Shown in pieces: positions 18,845 to 27,396 of a DNA stretch of 40,005 nt. Position 1 is the first letter of the stretch. Each line of letters begins with the position of its first letter. The position numbers were made by a program, and so were the translations under genes. The notes under the pieces are model-generated. The model was not told the DNA's origin and searched no databases. It saw only the letters and a program-made list of their open reading frames with translations. Source of the DNA: a virus; the IMG/VR virus record IMGVR_UViG_3300031825_000040, positions 1 to 40,005 of that record. One strand, written 5' to 3'.

Positions 18845-20954
18845 ATGGCTGCGCGCGTCCGTCCACAAGGGCTGGACGCCTCCGCCGCGGATCAGCGTCC
18901 CGGACTGGGCTGACCGGTTCCGCAAGCTGGCAAAGGAGGCCGGCAGCACCTCGGGCAACTGGTCTACCTCAACTGTTGAGGTGGCGCGCGGCCCAATGCT
19001 GGCCGTCACGGAGCCTGGCGTGCACGTAATCACCACGATGGTGAGCACGCAGCTCCTGAAGACGGCGTTCCTTGAGAACGTCTTCGGCTACTTCGCCCAC
19101 CTGGATCCGTGCCCGATCCTACTGCTGCAGCCGAAGGAGGCCGCGGCGGAGCAGTTCAGCAAGGAGCGCATCAGCCCCATGATCCGGGTCACGCCGGTGC
19201 TGCGTGATCTGGTTGGGACGAGCAAGACCCGGAATGCCGATGAAACGCTGTTGTTCAAGGCGTTCCCCGGCGGCTTTCTGGCGCTGGCCGGCGCCGGTAG
19301 CCCCGACAACCTGGCACGCCGTCCGGTTCGGGTGATCCTGGCCGACGAAGTGGACAAGTATCCGGTGACCCGGGAGGGTGAGCCGATCGCGTTGGCGGAG
19401 GAGCGGACCGCGACCTTTGGCGTCAACTGGTTGTCCGTGCGTGCATGTTCTCCCACGGTGGAGGACGAGAGCCGGATCGAGGCCAGCTATAAGGACTCAG
19501 ACCAGAGGCGCGCCTCGGTCGCTTGTCCGCACTGCGGGCACAGGATGTTCCCCGACTTCTTCAAGCACGTCGACTGGGACAAGCGACGTGACGAAGGCGG
19601 GACGGTGCTTGAGCACCACCCGAAGACCGCCCGCATCGCCTGTGAGTCGTGCGGAGAGATTTGGTCGGAAGGCGATCGCTTGCGCGCCCTGCACACGGTT
19701 CGCTGGCACCAGACGCGCCCGTTCGAGTGCTGCGGAAGCAGGCATGTGCCTCTGGACGCCTATGAGCGCGCCTGGCGGGGGCCGGAAGACGAACGGGATT
19801 CGCCAGTCGACGCGGCCCTGGCCCAAGTGTGGGACTGGTGGGCGAGTGATCGCTATGCCGTGTACCGCGCCAAATGCCCCGACTGCGGGACTTGGCGGGT
19901 GGACAACGAGCATGCAGGCTTCCAGGCCAGCAAGCTGTTCAGCCCGTGGCAGAAAGACAAGCCGTCCGACATGGCAACCAAGTGGCTAGCGGCGCAAGGG
20001 GACGAGGATAGAAAGCAGACCTGGTGGAACACCCAGGCGGGCATGCCGTACCGTCCGAACGCCGGGAAGGCGCTCCGGATGGAAGCGCTGCTGGCGCGCG
20101 GTGAGCGCTGGGGTGCAGAGGTTCCGGAGGGCGTGGCTGTTGTCACGGTGGGCATCGACACCCAGGACTATCGCTTCGAGATCGAAGTGGTGGGGTGGGG
20201 GCGGAACGAGGAAAGCTGGTCAATCGCCTACGAGATCATCGAAGGCGACATGGAGACGCCTGAACCTTGGGACCATCTTGACGCTTTCCTGAATCGGATC
20301 TGGTACCGCGCGGACGGTCGGCCCTTCGAGGTGATGGCCGCTTGCATCGACTCCGGTGGCCACCACACGCAGAAGGTCTATGACTTCTCCAAGGCGCGCC
20401 TCGGTCGAAAGATATGGGCAATCAAGGGGGAGTCGGCCGTAAGCGGCAAGCGTAATCCCGTGTGGCCGGTGAAGAAGCCGACGCGCAAGACGAAGGCTTC
20501 GTTCCGACCCGTGATCATCGGCGTGAATGCGGCGAAGGACACGATCAGGAACCGGCTGCACGTCGAAGAGCATGGCCCCGGCTTCATGCACTTCCCGGGT
20601 GACCGGGACATCGGTTACTTCGAGCAACTCACCTCCGAGCGATCGGTCGTGAAGGTCGTGAATGGCCAGAAGTTCCGGGTTTGGGAGTTGCCCTCCGGGC
20701 GCGCCAACGAAGCGCTGGATTGCCGTGTGTACGCGTATGCGGCCCTGTGTGGGTTGACCCACCTGGGGCTGAAGCTGAACCGCCGCGCCGATCTGGTTTC
20801 AGTGCCACTGGAGCAGGATTCGGAAACGGGCGTGTGGATGCCGGCCACTGACGTTGAGCCTGCGCCCGTCGTGCCGGCCCCTCATCCGGCAATCGTGGCG
20901 ACGCCCGGGGAATCCAGGCCGCTGAAGAAAAAATTGACGAGTCGCCTCGCATAG
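18780..20954 (+). CDS. Terminase large subunit (GpA family)
   Basis: A 724-residue protein of lambda gpA type, the ATP-driven packaging motor and endonuclease. The N-terminal ATPase part includes STQLLKTAFLENVFGY and the Walker B segment VRVILADEVDKY with Asp189-Glu190. A Cys-rich block follows (ACPHCGHRMFP and ACESCGEIW, ~245-300; later KCPDCGTWR), typical of this family's metal-binding insertion. The C-terminal nuclease part has VGIDTQDYRFEIEV and ACIDSGGHHTQKVYDF. Length and order are normal for the family. Confidence 0.93.
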   Translation: MSTVKSPSSASRKPISREQKAEWLRASVHKGWTPPPRISVPDWADRFRKLAKEAGSTSGNWSTSTVEVARGPMLAVTEPGVHVITTMVSTQLLKTAFLENVFGYFAHLDPCPILLLQPKEAAAEQFSKERISPMIRVTPVLRDLVGTSKTRNADETLLFKAFPGGFLALAGAGSPDNLARRPVRVILADEVDKYPVTREGEPIALAEERTATFGVNWLSVRACSPTVEDESRIEASYKDSDQRRASVACPHCGHRMFPDFFKHVDWDKRRDEGGTVLEHHPKTARIACESCGEIWSEGDRLRALHTVRWHQTRPFECCGSRHVPLDAYERAWRGPEDERDSPVDAALAQVWDWWASDRYAVYRAKCPDCGTWRVDNEHAGFQASKLFSPWQKDKPSDMATKWLAAQGDEDRKQTWWNTQAGMPYRPNAGKALRMEALLARGERWGAEVPEGVAVVTVGIDTQDYRFEIEVVGWGRNEESWSIAYEIIEGDMETPEPWDHLDAFLNRIWYRADGRPFEVMAACIDSGGHHTQKVYDFSKARLGRKIWAIKGESAVSGKRNPVWPVKKPTRKTKASFRPVIIGVNAAKDTIRNRLHVEEHGPGFMHFPGDRDIGYFEQLTSERSVVKVVNGQKFRVWELPSGRANEALDCRVYAYAALCGLTHLGLKLNRRADLVSVPLEQDSETGVWMPATDVEPAPVVPAPHPAIVATPGESRPLKKKLTSRLA

Positions 20955-20962
20955 GAACGGCA

Positions 20963-21208
20963 ATGGCTATTACCGACGGAATGAGCGTGCCGGACATGCA
21001 GGCGCGGCTGGCTGCGTTGCAAGCGGCCTACTTTGACCTGTCGGCCGGCGCGAATATCGTCACAGCGACGTACAACCAAGGCGACGGCACGAAGTCCGTC
21101 ACCTATAAGCCGACAGACCTCATGCAGATCTATCGCAGCATCCTAATGCTGCAGAAGGCTCTCGGCATCATTAACTGCTACCCGCACGCACGTCGCGTCC
21201 TGTTCTGA
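20963..21208 (+). CDS. gpW-like head-tail joining protein
   Basis: An 81-residue protein starting MAITDGMSVPDMQARLAALQ, with the GDGTKSVTYKPTDLMQI hairpin and a final basic tail, the size and pattern of lambda gpW. gpW fills the portal channel after packaging so that the tail can attach. It sits between terminase and portal exactly as in lambda, overlapping the portal start (TGATG). Confidence 0.85.
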   Translation: MAITDGMSVPDMQARLAALQAAYFDLSAGANIVTATYNQGDGTKSVTYKPTDLMQIYRSILMLQKALGIINCYPHARRVLF

Positions 21209-22878
21209 TGGCATCCCTTATCGTCGATACAACGGGCAAGCCCTTCGGGGACTTGCCCGCCGGCGGTCGCGCGCGTGCCGATGCTGGATGGGGCGGCTCG
21301 GGTATTACCCAGCCTCCCTACTCGAGCCAGTTTCCATACGAAGCATCGAACGTGCAGACGCAGGAGATGGGGCAGTGGTTTCCGATCATCCGTTCGCCGG
21401 ACTCGGAAATTAACCAGTACCGCGACCGCATGGTCGCCCGCTCGCGGGACCTGTCCCGCAACGACGGCTGGGCGAATGGCGGCATCACGCGCATTCTGGA
21501 CAACACCGTCGGTGCGCATCTTCGCTTGTCCGCGAATCCGGATTGGCGGTACCTGCGGCGCCTGGCGAAGGGCTTCGGGCCGGAGTGGGCGGACGAGTTT
21601 CGGTCGGCAGTAGAAGCGCTGTGGCGCGCGTACTCCGAAGATCTGGGGCACTGGAACGATGTCTCGTGCCAGCTTTCCATGTCGCAGCAGATGCGACTGG
21701 GTTTGCGGCACAAGCTCATTGACGGAGAAGATCTCTACGTCGCGCACTGGATGCCTGAGCGCATCGGCCGGGGTGCGGCGAAGTACGCGACAGCGTTCCT
21801 GCTGGTTGATCCTGACCGGCTGTCCAACCCGTATCAGATGGTGGACACCAAGAACCTGCGAGGCGGCGTGGAGATCGATGATGATGGCGTGCCCATCGCC
21901 TATCACATCCGCAAGGCGCATCAGAACGACTGGTACAACGCAGCCGAGTCGATGGTATGGGAGCGGGTCGAACGCCACGATCCGGATGGTTGGCGCCGGG
22001 TGATCCATGACTTTGAGCGCGATCGGGCCGGCCAGAACCGCGGCATCGGAATTTTCACGCCGGTGCTCGCACACGCGAAGATGCTCGCGCGCTACTACGG
22101 CGTTGAGCTGCAGGCCGCCACGATGGCCACGATCTTCGGGACCTACGTCACCAGCCCCTTCGATCCGAAAATGATCGAAGCGGCAATGGACAGTGAAGGC
22201 GAGGAGCTCGGCTTCTACCAGGACTTGCGCGCGGATTGGTCCAAGGAGCGCCCAGCCATGCTCAACGGCGTCCGGATTCCCACGTTGGCACCCGGCGAAG
22301 CGATCAACCAAGTGCAGGCGGCACATCCGCACGACGGATTCGCGGACTTCGCGCATGAAATGCTGCGATCCATTGCGGCCGCGTTGGGGGTGTCCGCTGA
22401 GCAAATCACCCAGGACTGGAGCAAGACGAATTACTCAAGCGCGCGTGCCGCCCTGCTGGAGAGCTGGAAGACGCTGAGCCGCCGTAACGCCGAATTCAAG
22501 ATGGGTACCGCCACGCCCATCTATGCGACGTGGCTGCAGGAGGCGATTGAACGCGGCGACCTGGACGACGTGCTTCCTCGGGATGCGCCAGACTTTGTCG
22601 AGGCGGCGACTGCCTACTCTCGATGCGACTGGCTAGGCGTGGCACGGGGATGGGTGGATCCGGTCAAGGAGAAGCAGGGCGCAATCCTCGGCCTAGATGG
22701 TGGGTTGTCGACCCTCAAGCGCGAATGCGCGGAGCAGGGTCTTGACTACGAAGAAGTGATCCAACAGCGCGCGATCGAAGTCCGCATGTTCAAGGAGGCG
22801 GGTTTGCCCCCGCCGAAGTGGTTCGGCGACGGAGCGAATCCGGCGGCGACGCCTATTGAAGAACCTCAGGCTCAATGA
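21208..22878 (+). CDS. Portal protein, lambda gpB family
   Basis: A 556-residue protein. Key family segments are YEASNVQTQEMGQWFP, RARDLSRNDGWANGGITRI-like text near residue 80, GLRHKLIDGEDLYVAHWMPE and NQVQAAHPHDGFADFAHEML. Twelve copies should form the ring at one capsid vertex through which DNA enters and leaves. The last 25 residues are Pro/Ala-rich. It overlaps the protease gene by 4 bp. Confidence 0.92.
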   Translation: MASLIVDTTGKPFGDLPAGGRARADAGWGGSGITQPPYSSQFPYEASNVQTQEMGQWFPIIRSPDSEINQYRDRMVARSRDLSRNDGWANGGITRILDNTVGAHLRLSANPDWRYLRRLAKGFGPEWADEFRSAVEALWRAYSEDLGHWNDVSCQLSMSQQMRLGLRHKLIDGEDLYVAHWMPERIGRGAAKYATAFLLVDPDRLSNPYQMVDTKNLRGGVEIDDDGVPIAYHIRKAHQNDWYNAAESMVWERVERHDPDGWRRVIHDFERDRAGQNRGIGIFTPVLAHAKMLARYYGVELQAATMATIFGTYVTSPFDPKMIEAAMDSEGEELGFYQDLRADWSKERPAMLNGVRIPTLAPGEAINQVQAAHPHDGFADFAHEMLRSIAAALGVSAEQITQDWSKTNYSSARAALLESWKTLSRRNAEFKMGTATPIYATWLQEAIERGDLDDVLPRDAPDFVEAATAYSRCDWLGVARGWVDPVKEKQGAILGLDGGLSTLKRECAEQGLDYEEVIQQRAIEVRMFKEAGLPPPKWFGDGANPAATPIEEPQAQ

Positions 22879-23738
22879 ACAACCTACCATTTCTCGCTCA
22901 GCGGCTCTTCAACACCCCGCTTGCCATCACGCCGTCCAAGGCGGAGATGGTCATGGCAGCGCTTGCGGACCGCTTCGGCATCACGAAGCTCTTCCGGGCC
23001 AGCGGTGACATGCTCGCGATGAGCGAGCTCGTGGGCGCTGAGGAAGAAGAGCCGGACTATCGACACTACGACGTAGTGCACGGCGTGGCCGTCATTCCGA
23101 TCTCCGGGACGCTGGTGCACAAGTCTGGCTACATGCGCCCGACCTGCGGCATGACGGGCTACGACGGCATCCGTGCGAACCTCAGCATGGCCCTCGAGGA
23201 CCAGTCGGTGCAGGCGATCATGCTTGACATCGATAGCGGTGGCGGGGAGGTGTCTGGCTGCTTTGACCTAGTCGATGCCATCTACGGCGCGCGAGGTCAA
23301 AAGCCGATCTGGTCAGTCCTCTCGGAAAGCGCGTACTCCGCGGCCTACGCCATTGCCAGCGCGGCAGACAAGGTCGTCGTGCCCCGCACTGGTGGAACTG
23401 GCTCCGTGGGTGTGATCTGCGCACATGTCGACTTCTCCAAGGCGCTGGCCAAGGATGGCATCGCAGTGACGATGATCCACTACGGGGCGCGGAAAGCCGA
23501 CGGGAACGAGTTCAATCCGTTGTCCGAGGAAGCGCTGGCGCGCTACCAGGCAGATGTCGACAAGATGGGCGAACTGTTCGTGGCCACGGTGGCCAGGAAT
23601 CGCAAGCTTTCCGTTGCCAAGGTGCGGGGCACCGAGGCGACAACGTTTCTCGGCGCCGATGGCGTCGAGATCGGCTTCGCTGATGCCGTTATGGCGCCCG
23701 ACGAGGCATTCCGTTCCCTGCTCGCTGAGCTGGGCTGA
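22875..23738 (+). CDS. S49-family head maturation protease (gpC-like)
   Basis: A 287-residue SppA-type serine protease. VAVIPISGTLVHK and LDIDSGGGEVSGCFDLVDAI are the substrate-binding strands. The nucleophile is probably Ser155 in ESAYSAAYAIASAAD, with Lys207 (GARKADGNEFNP) as the base. It would cleave scaffold and portal/capsid tails during prohead maturation. In lambda the scaffold is made from an internal start of this gene; here the scaffold-like protein is a separate downstream gene. Confidence 0.88.
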   Translation: MNNLPFLAQRLFNTPLAITPSKAEMVMAALADRFGITKLFRASGDMLAMSELVGAEEEEPDYRHYDVVHGVAVIPISGTLVHKSGYMRPTCGMTGYDGIRANLSMALEDQSVQAIMLDIDSGGGEVSGCFDLVDAIYGARGQKPIWSVLSESAYSAAYAIASAADKVVVPRTGGTGSVGVICAHVDFSKALAKDGIAVTMIHYGARKADGNEFNPLSEEALARYQADVDKMGELFVATVARNRKLSVAKVRGTEATTFLGADGVEIGFADAVMAPDEAFRSLLAELG

Positions 23739-23764
23739 CATACCCCACCCACGAGGTACCAATT

Positions 23765-24397
23765 ATGAGTATTCGCACCCTTGCGGCGCGCGGGCTTTCG
23801 TTCGCCCATCTCGCCAGCTTCGGCAGCCGTGCATCCCGCGCGGAGGACGACAAGCCGGAGGACGACAACAAGCCCGGCGCCGCCGAAGATGATGAGCAGG
23901 AGCCGCGTGACCGCGAGGATGGTGGCGGCAACGGCTCAAAGGGCAAGAAGGGCAAGGCGGCGGAGGACGACAAGGACAAGGATCCGGGCGCCGAGGACGA
24001 CGAACTCGACGAGGACGAGGACGACAAGAAGGCCCGTCGCGCCGAAGATGACGATGCTGACCCGGATGCCGAGGACGACGAAGACGAGATGCGTGGAAAG
24101 AGCGCCGTCGCCCGTGCCCGCATCCGCGAGCAGGCCCGTTGCGCTGCCATCATGGGCTCGAAGGCTGCCGGCCGGAACGTCGAGTTGGCCGCTAACCTGG
24201 CCTTCAAGACTCGCATGACGCGGCAAGAGGCGCTGGCAATCCTGCGCAGCTCGCCCGCTGCTTCGTCGGCGTCGCAAGATCGCTCGGCACGCAACCCCCG
24301 GCTTGGCGCCGGCGCGGAGTCGCAGCGCAGCTCGTCGCAGGCGGCCGCGGCTGGCTGGGACCGCGCTTTCTCCAAGACGACTGGCAAGCGCCCGTAA
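23765..24397 (+). CDS. Acidic scaffold-like head protein
   Basis: A 210-residue protein. Residues 20-115 are almost entirely Asp/Glu/Lys with little structure (DDELDEDEDDKKARR, DADPDAEDDEDEMRG). A helical domain follows (ARIREQARCAAIMGSKAAGR, then NVELAANLAFKTRMTRQEAL), similar to C-terminal parts of lambda-family scaffolds. It ends with a Ser/Ala/Gln-rich segment and WDRAFSKT. Position between protease and decoration protein matches the Nu3 scaffold. The acidic tract may keep the inner shell away from DNA; that is inference. Confidence 0.7.
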   Translation: MSIRTLAARGLSFAHLASFGSRASRAEDDKPEDDNKPGAAEDDEQEPRDREDGGGNGSKGKKGKAAEDDKDKDPGAEDDELDEDEDDKKARRAEDDDADPDAEDDEDEMRGKSAVARARIREQARCAAIMGSKAAGRNVELAANLAFKTRMTRQEALAILRSSPAASSASQDRSARNPRLGAGAESQRSSSQAAAAGWDRAFSKTTGKRP

Positions 24398-24426
24398 CCA
24401 CCTGTCCTCAACTCTAAGGAACCCTC

Positions 24427-25074
24427 ATGAGCTACGTATCTCGCGCTCCCCTGAACGAGGCCTGGCACCCGGGCGGCTTTCTCGTCTCCCGGCCGAATGG
24501 CCATCGCCACATCGATCGCGGCACCTTCACCGGTGCCGTGAAAGTGCAGCCCGGCACCGTGATGGGCAAGAAGACAGTTGGTACGACGGCGGTCGCGGCT
24601 GCACTCGGTACCAACACCGGTAATGGCACCTTCGGTGCGATCACCGTCGGTGCCGCCCAGGCCGGCGCCTACACCGTCGAGTTCGACGACGCCACGCACT
24701 ACATCGTGGCAGATCCGGCCGGGAAGCAGGTTGGCCACGGCACCACCGGTGTCGCCTACAACGCAGGCGGCCTGGGCTTCACCATCACGGCTGGCGGTAC
24801 TGCCTTCGCCCCTGGTGACAGCTTCACGGTCACGGTCGCCGCCGGCACCGGCCTGTGGGTGCCCTGCACCAAGACCGCAACGGATGGCTCGCAGATCGCG
24901 GCCGGCATTTCCTTCGGGCTGGTCGATGCCACCCTGAATGACACGCCGGGCGCTGTGGTCGTGCGCGACTGCGAGGTGAACACGTCCGAACTGGTGTGGG
25001 ACGCATCGATGGATGCTCCAGCCAAGACGGCGGCGCTCGCCCAGCTCCTCGCGCTGAAGATCATCGGTCGCTGA
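24427..25074 (+). CDS. Head decoration protein D with inserted beta domain
   Basis: A 215-residue protein. MSYVSRAPLNEAWHPGGFLV at the start and the ASDGSQIAAGISF-like TATDGSQIAAGISFGL, with VVRDCEVNTSELVW at the end, are lambda gpD/SHP family signatures. gpD is about 110 residues; here ~95 residues (VGTTAVAAALGTNTGNGTFG to TVTVAAGTGLW) of Gly/Thr-rich beta sequence are inserted. The insert likely projects from the capsid surface. It precedes the capsid gene. Confidence 0.85.
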   Translation: MSYVSRAPLNEAWHPGGFLVSRPNGHRHIDRGTFTGAVKVQPGTVMGKKTVGTTAVAAALGTNTGNGTFGAITVGAAQAGAYTVEFDDATHYIVADPAGKQVGHGTTGVAYNAGGLGFTITAGGTAFAPGDSFTVTVAAGTGLWVPCTKTATDGSQIAAGISFGLVDATLNDTPGAVVVRDCEVNTSELVWDASMDAPAKTAALAQLLALKIIGR

Positions 25075-25098
25075 CCCTCTCTCGTACGAACCCGACAG

Positions 25099-25120
25099 GC
25101 CGCCTTCGAGGCGGCTTTTT
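25099..25120 (+). terminator. Hairpin terminator between D and E
   Basis: GCCGCC-ttcga-GGCGGC followed by TTTTT. It is a compact stable stem with a U run, just before the capsid ribosome site. It could reduce or be bypassed by antiterminated transcription, or protect the D-side RNA 3' end. Confidence 0.7.
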
Positions 25121-25139
25121 CAATTGAAGGAGCCGTTCA

Positions 25140-26177
25140 ATGGCATCGCTTGACATTTTCAACCAGGACCCGTTCTCGACCGTCAGCCTGACCGCGGCGG
25201 TCGACAAGTACCCGTACCAGCCGCAGGCGCTGGGCGAGCTGGGCATCTTCGACGACGATCCCATTCGTACCACTGCGCTGGTCGTCGAGCAGCGCCAGGG
25301 CCAGCTCGTCGTGATCCCGCTGAGCGAGCGCGGCGAGGAAGGTACCCAACGTCAGACCGAGAAGCGTCAGGCCCGCTACTTCGACGTTCCGCGACTGCGC
25401 CACTCGGACACCATTTACGCGAACGAACTGCAGAACATCCGCGCGTTCGGTACGGAGTCCGAACTGATGCAGGTGCAGGATGAAGTCGCGCGCCGGCTCG
25501 CTGGTCCGACGGGGCTGCTGAAGAACATCGAGTTCACCTGGGAATTCCAGCGCCTGGCCGCCGTTCAAGGTTTGTTCACGGACGCCGATGGCACGGTCCG
25601 CTACGACTGGTTCCAGGAGTTCGGCATCACCAAGCCGACGGAGCAGCCTTTCAACCTCGCAGCAGGAACGGCCAACTCGCTGCGCCCGCTGTGCAACCAG
25701 ATCACCCGAGCGATGTCCCGAAAGGCCCAGGGCGCGTTCACGCCGTCGACGAAGGTGTTCGCGCTGTGCGGCGACGCCTTCTATGACGCATTCGTGAATC
25801 ACCCGGACGTCATCCGCACGTTCGTGAACTGGAGCGATGCCCAGGAAATCCGTGGCGGCAACGCCGGCGGTGCGTTCCAGTCGTTCGAGTTCGGTGGCAT
25901 CCGCTGGCTTAACTATCGTGGCTCGGATGACAACTCGACGATCAAGATTGCTGATGACCAGGTGAAGTTCTTCCCTGTGGGCGCCCCTGGCGTTTTCCGT
26001 CGCGCACTGGCCCCGGGCGAGTCCTTCCAGTGGGTCAACACGCCGGGCAAGCCGATGTACGTCGTGCCGATCATGGACCGAGACCGAAACGAGTGGTGGA
26101 AGATGGAAGTGTCGAGCTACCCGCTCCACATTTGCACCCGCCCCGAGGTGCTCTTCAGCGGCCGCGCGGGTTCGTAA
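25140..26177 (+). CDS. Major capsid protein E (lambda gpE family)
   Basis: A 345-residue protein. LRHSDTIYANELQNIRAFGT, EFTWEFQRLAAVQGLFTDAD, TKVFALCGDAFYDAFVNHPD and the C-terminal FPVGAPGVFRRALAPGESFQ segment are the E-family pattern with the HK97-like fold. The length (lambda gpE is 341) is normal. GAAGGAG precedes the ATG. Confidence 0.95.
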   Translation: MASLDIFNQDPFSTVSLTAAVDKYPYQPQALGELGIFDDDPIRTTALVVEQRQGQLVVIPLSERGEEGTQRQTEKRQARYFDVPRLRHSDTIYANELQNIRAFGTESELMQVQDEVARRLAGPTGLLKNIEFTWEFQRLAAVQGLFTDADGTVRYDWFQEFGITKPTEQPFNLAAGTANSLRPLCNQITRAMSRKAQGAFTPSTKVFALCGDAFYDAFVNHPDVIRTFVNWSDAQEIRGGNAGGAFQSFEFGGIRWLNYRGSDDNSTIKIADDQVKFFPVGAPGVFRRALAPGESFQWVNTPGKPMYVVPIMDRDRNEWWKMEVSSYPLHICTRPEVLFSGRAGS

Positions 26178-26510
26178 GTGTCCGTCGACTGGAACTCGGT
26201 GGTCCTCGGGCCGCTGATGGGCGTGTTCGCTGAACCGGTGGAGTTTCGGCCAGTTGGTGGCGGCATTCCCATCAACATCGACGGTGTCTTTGATCGGGCC
26301 TACACGAGGGATGTTGCTCTGGAAGACGGCTCGATCGGCGTGACGACTGAAAGTCCAACGCTTGGCGTCCGGCTATCTGATTTCCCGAGTCCACCGAAGC
26401 AAAACGATCGGTTCTTCATCCCCAGCGCTGGTGTTACTTTTATTGTTCGCGAAGTTCGAGTGGACGGGCACGGTGGCGCCAGATGTCTGCTGAACAAGGT
26501 GTCGACATGA
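26178..26510 (+). CDS. FII-like head-tail connector, GTG start
   Basis: A 110-residue protein starting at the GTG immediately after the capsid stop codon. INIDGVFDRAYTRDVALEDG, SPTLGVRLSDFP and FIPSAGVTFIVREVRVDGHG are the fold pattern of lambda gpFII, which joins the completed head to the tail. It overlaps the next gene by 4 bp. It is the last recognisable lambda-type gene before Mu-type tail genes begin. Confidence 0.78.
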   Translation: MSVDWNSVVLGPLMGVFAEPVEFRPVGGGIPINIDGVFDRAYTRDVALEDGSIGVTTESPTLGVRLSDFPSPPKQNDRFFIPSAGVTFIVREVRVDGHGGARCLLNKVST

Positions 26511-27199
26511 CGACGACTGCGGAACTTGCTGACCTGGCGGCTCAGGCATTGGTGGGGAAAACAGAGGCCGGCGCCAATGTGTTCGCGCCGCGTGACTGGC
26601 CGACTTGGTCCGGCGAGTACCCCGTCGTGATGCTCCACGCATCGAGCGAGGAGGGTACATCGCTGGGGCGAAACGCACCGCAGTTCGACGTCACAGCGAC
26701 GATCCAGATTACTGGACGGATGCAGGCGCCGGCGCAGGATTCAGACGCCGCAGCGTCGGTACTTCAAGTCAAGCTTGAGGTGATGCGGGAGCAGATCAAG
26801 ATGGCCTTGATCAACAGCCCACAGATCATGTCGAGCCTTCAGCAGTTCCCGTTCTTCAGGTCGAAAATTGTGACGGACCCCAGCGGCGAGGAGCATCTGG
26901 GCGAACTGTCTATGGAGATCGGCATGGAGTTTTACCAGGGTCCAGAGGATTTCTATCCGATTCCAACGGTTCCGCTGGAAACCGTAAATATCCATGTCGA
27001 CACCATTGAGCCATTCGATGCGCGTGGCCAATATCCGAATCCAGCGTTTCCTGATGCTGTCCAACCTGGCGCTCCGGTGGTGCTGGGAGATGGGACGCCC
27101 GTAGTGCTTGACGATGGAGAGCAGGTAACACAAGAGCAGCGCCTTTCCGGCCCAGACGGCCGTGATGAGGGTGCGCTGACTATCACGCTTCCTCAATAG
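26507..27199 (+). CDS. Tail terminator/completion-like protein
   Basis: A 230-residue protein starting MTTTAELADLAAQALVGKTE. The first ~150 residues (WSGEYPVVMLHASSEEGTSL, DVTATIQITGRMQAPAQDSD) have the shape of small tail-terminator proteins with an added helix. A Pro-rich tail (VVLGDGTPVVLDDGEQVTQE) follows. It lies exactly at the switch from lambda-type head to Mu-type tail genes. The role is from position and general pattern. Confidence 0.55.
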   Translation: MTTTAELADLAAQALVGKTEAGANVFAPRDWPTWSGEYPVVMLHASSEEGTSLGRNAPQFDVTATIQITGRMQAPAQDSDAAASVLQVKLEVMREQIKMALINSPQIMSSLQQFPFFRSKIVTDPSGEEHLGELSMEIGMEFYQGPEDFYPIPTVPLETVNIHVDTIEPFDARGQYPNPAFPDAVQPGAPVVLGDGTPVVLDDGEQVTQEQRLSGPDGRDEGALTITLPQ

Positions 27200-27207
27200 G
27201 TGCATAC

Positions 27208-27396
27208 ATGAAAGTAAAACCAGCCCCTGGACTGAAGGTCCGAGATCCGGTGACCGGGCAGTTCATCGACGACAACCACGAAATCGATCCGACCGACTTC
27301 TACTGGAACCGTCGCCTGCGCGACGGTGATGTAGTCGAAGTCGGCACCCCGATGCAAGGCAATGCGAAACCGGCCACCGAGGGAGCTAAAGAATGA
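27208..27396 (+). CDS. DUF2635 phage protein
   Basis: A 62-residue protein with the compact DUF2635 pattern: MKVKPAPGLKVRDPVTGQFI, then FYWNRRLRDGDVV. In Mu-like phages this small protein lies just before the sheath gene, as here. It overlaps the sheath start by 4 bp (ATGA). Its function is not established. Confidence 0.8.
   Translation: MKVKPAPGLKVRDPVTGQFIDDNHEIDPTDFYWNRRLRDGDVVEVGTPMQGNAKPATEGAKE

Noticed and set aside
21178-22404. 408-codon minus-strand open frame
   Set aside because: It lies opposite the portal gene, whose family motifs are clear, and has no recognisable domain.
23689-26129. Long minus-strand frames opposite scaffold, D and capsid genes
   Set aside because: The poly-Ser and His/Arg-rich sequences mirror the acidic and ordinary codons of the real genes; no start signals or families.
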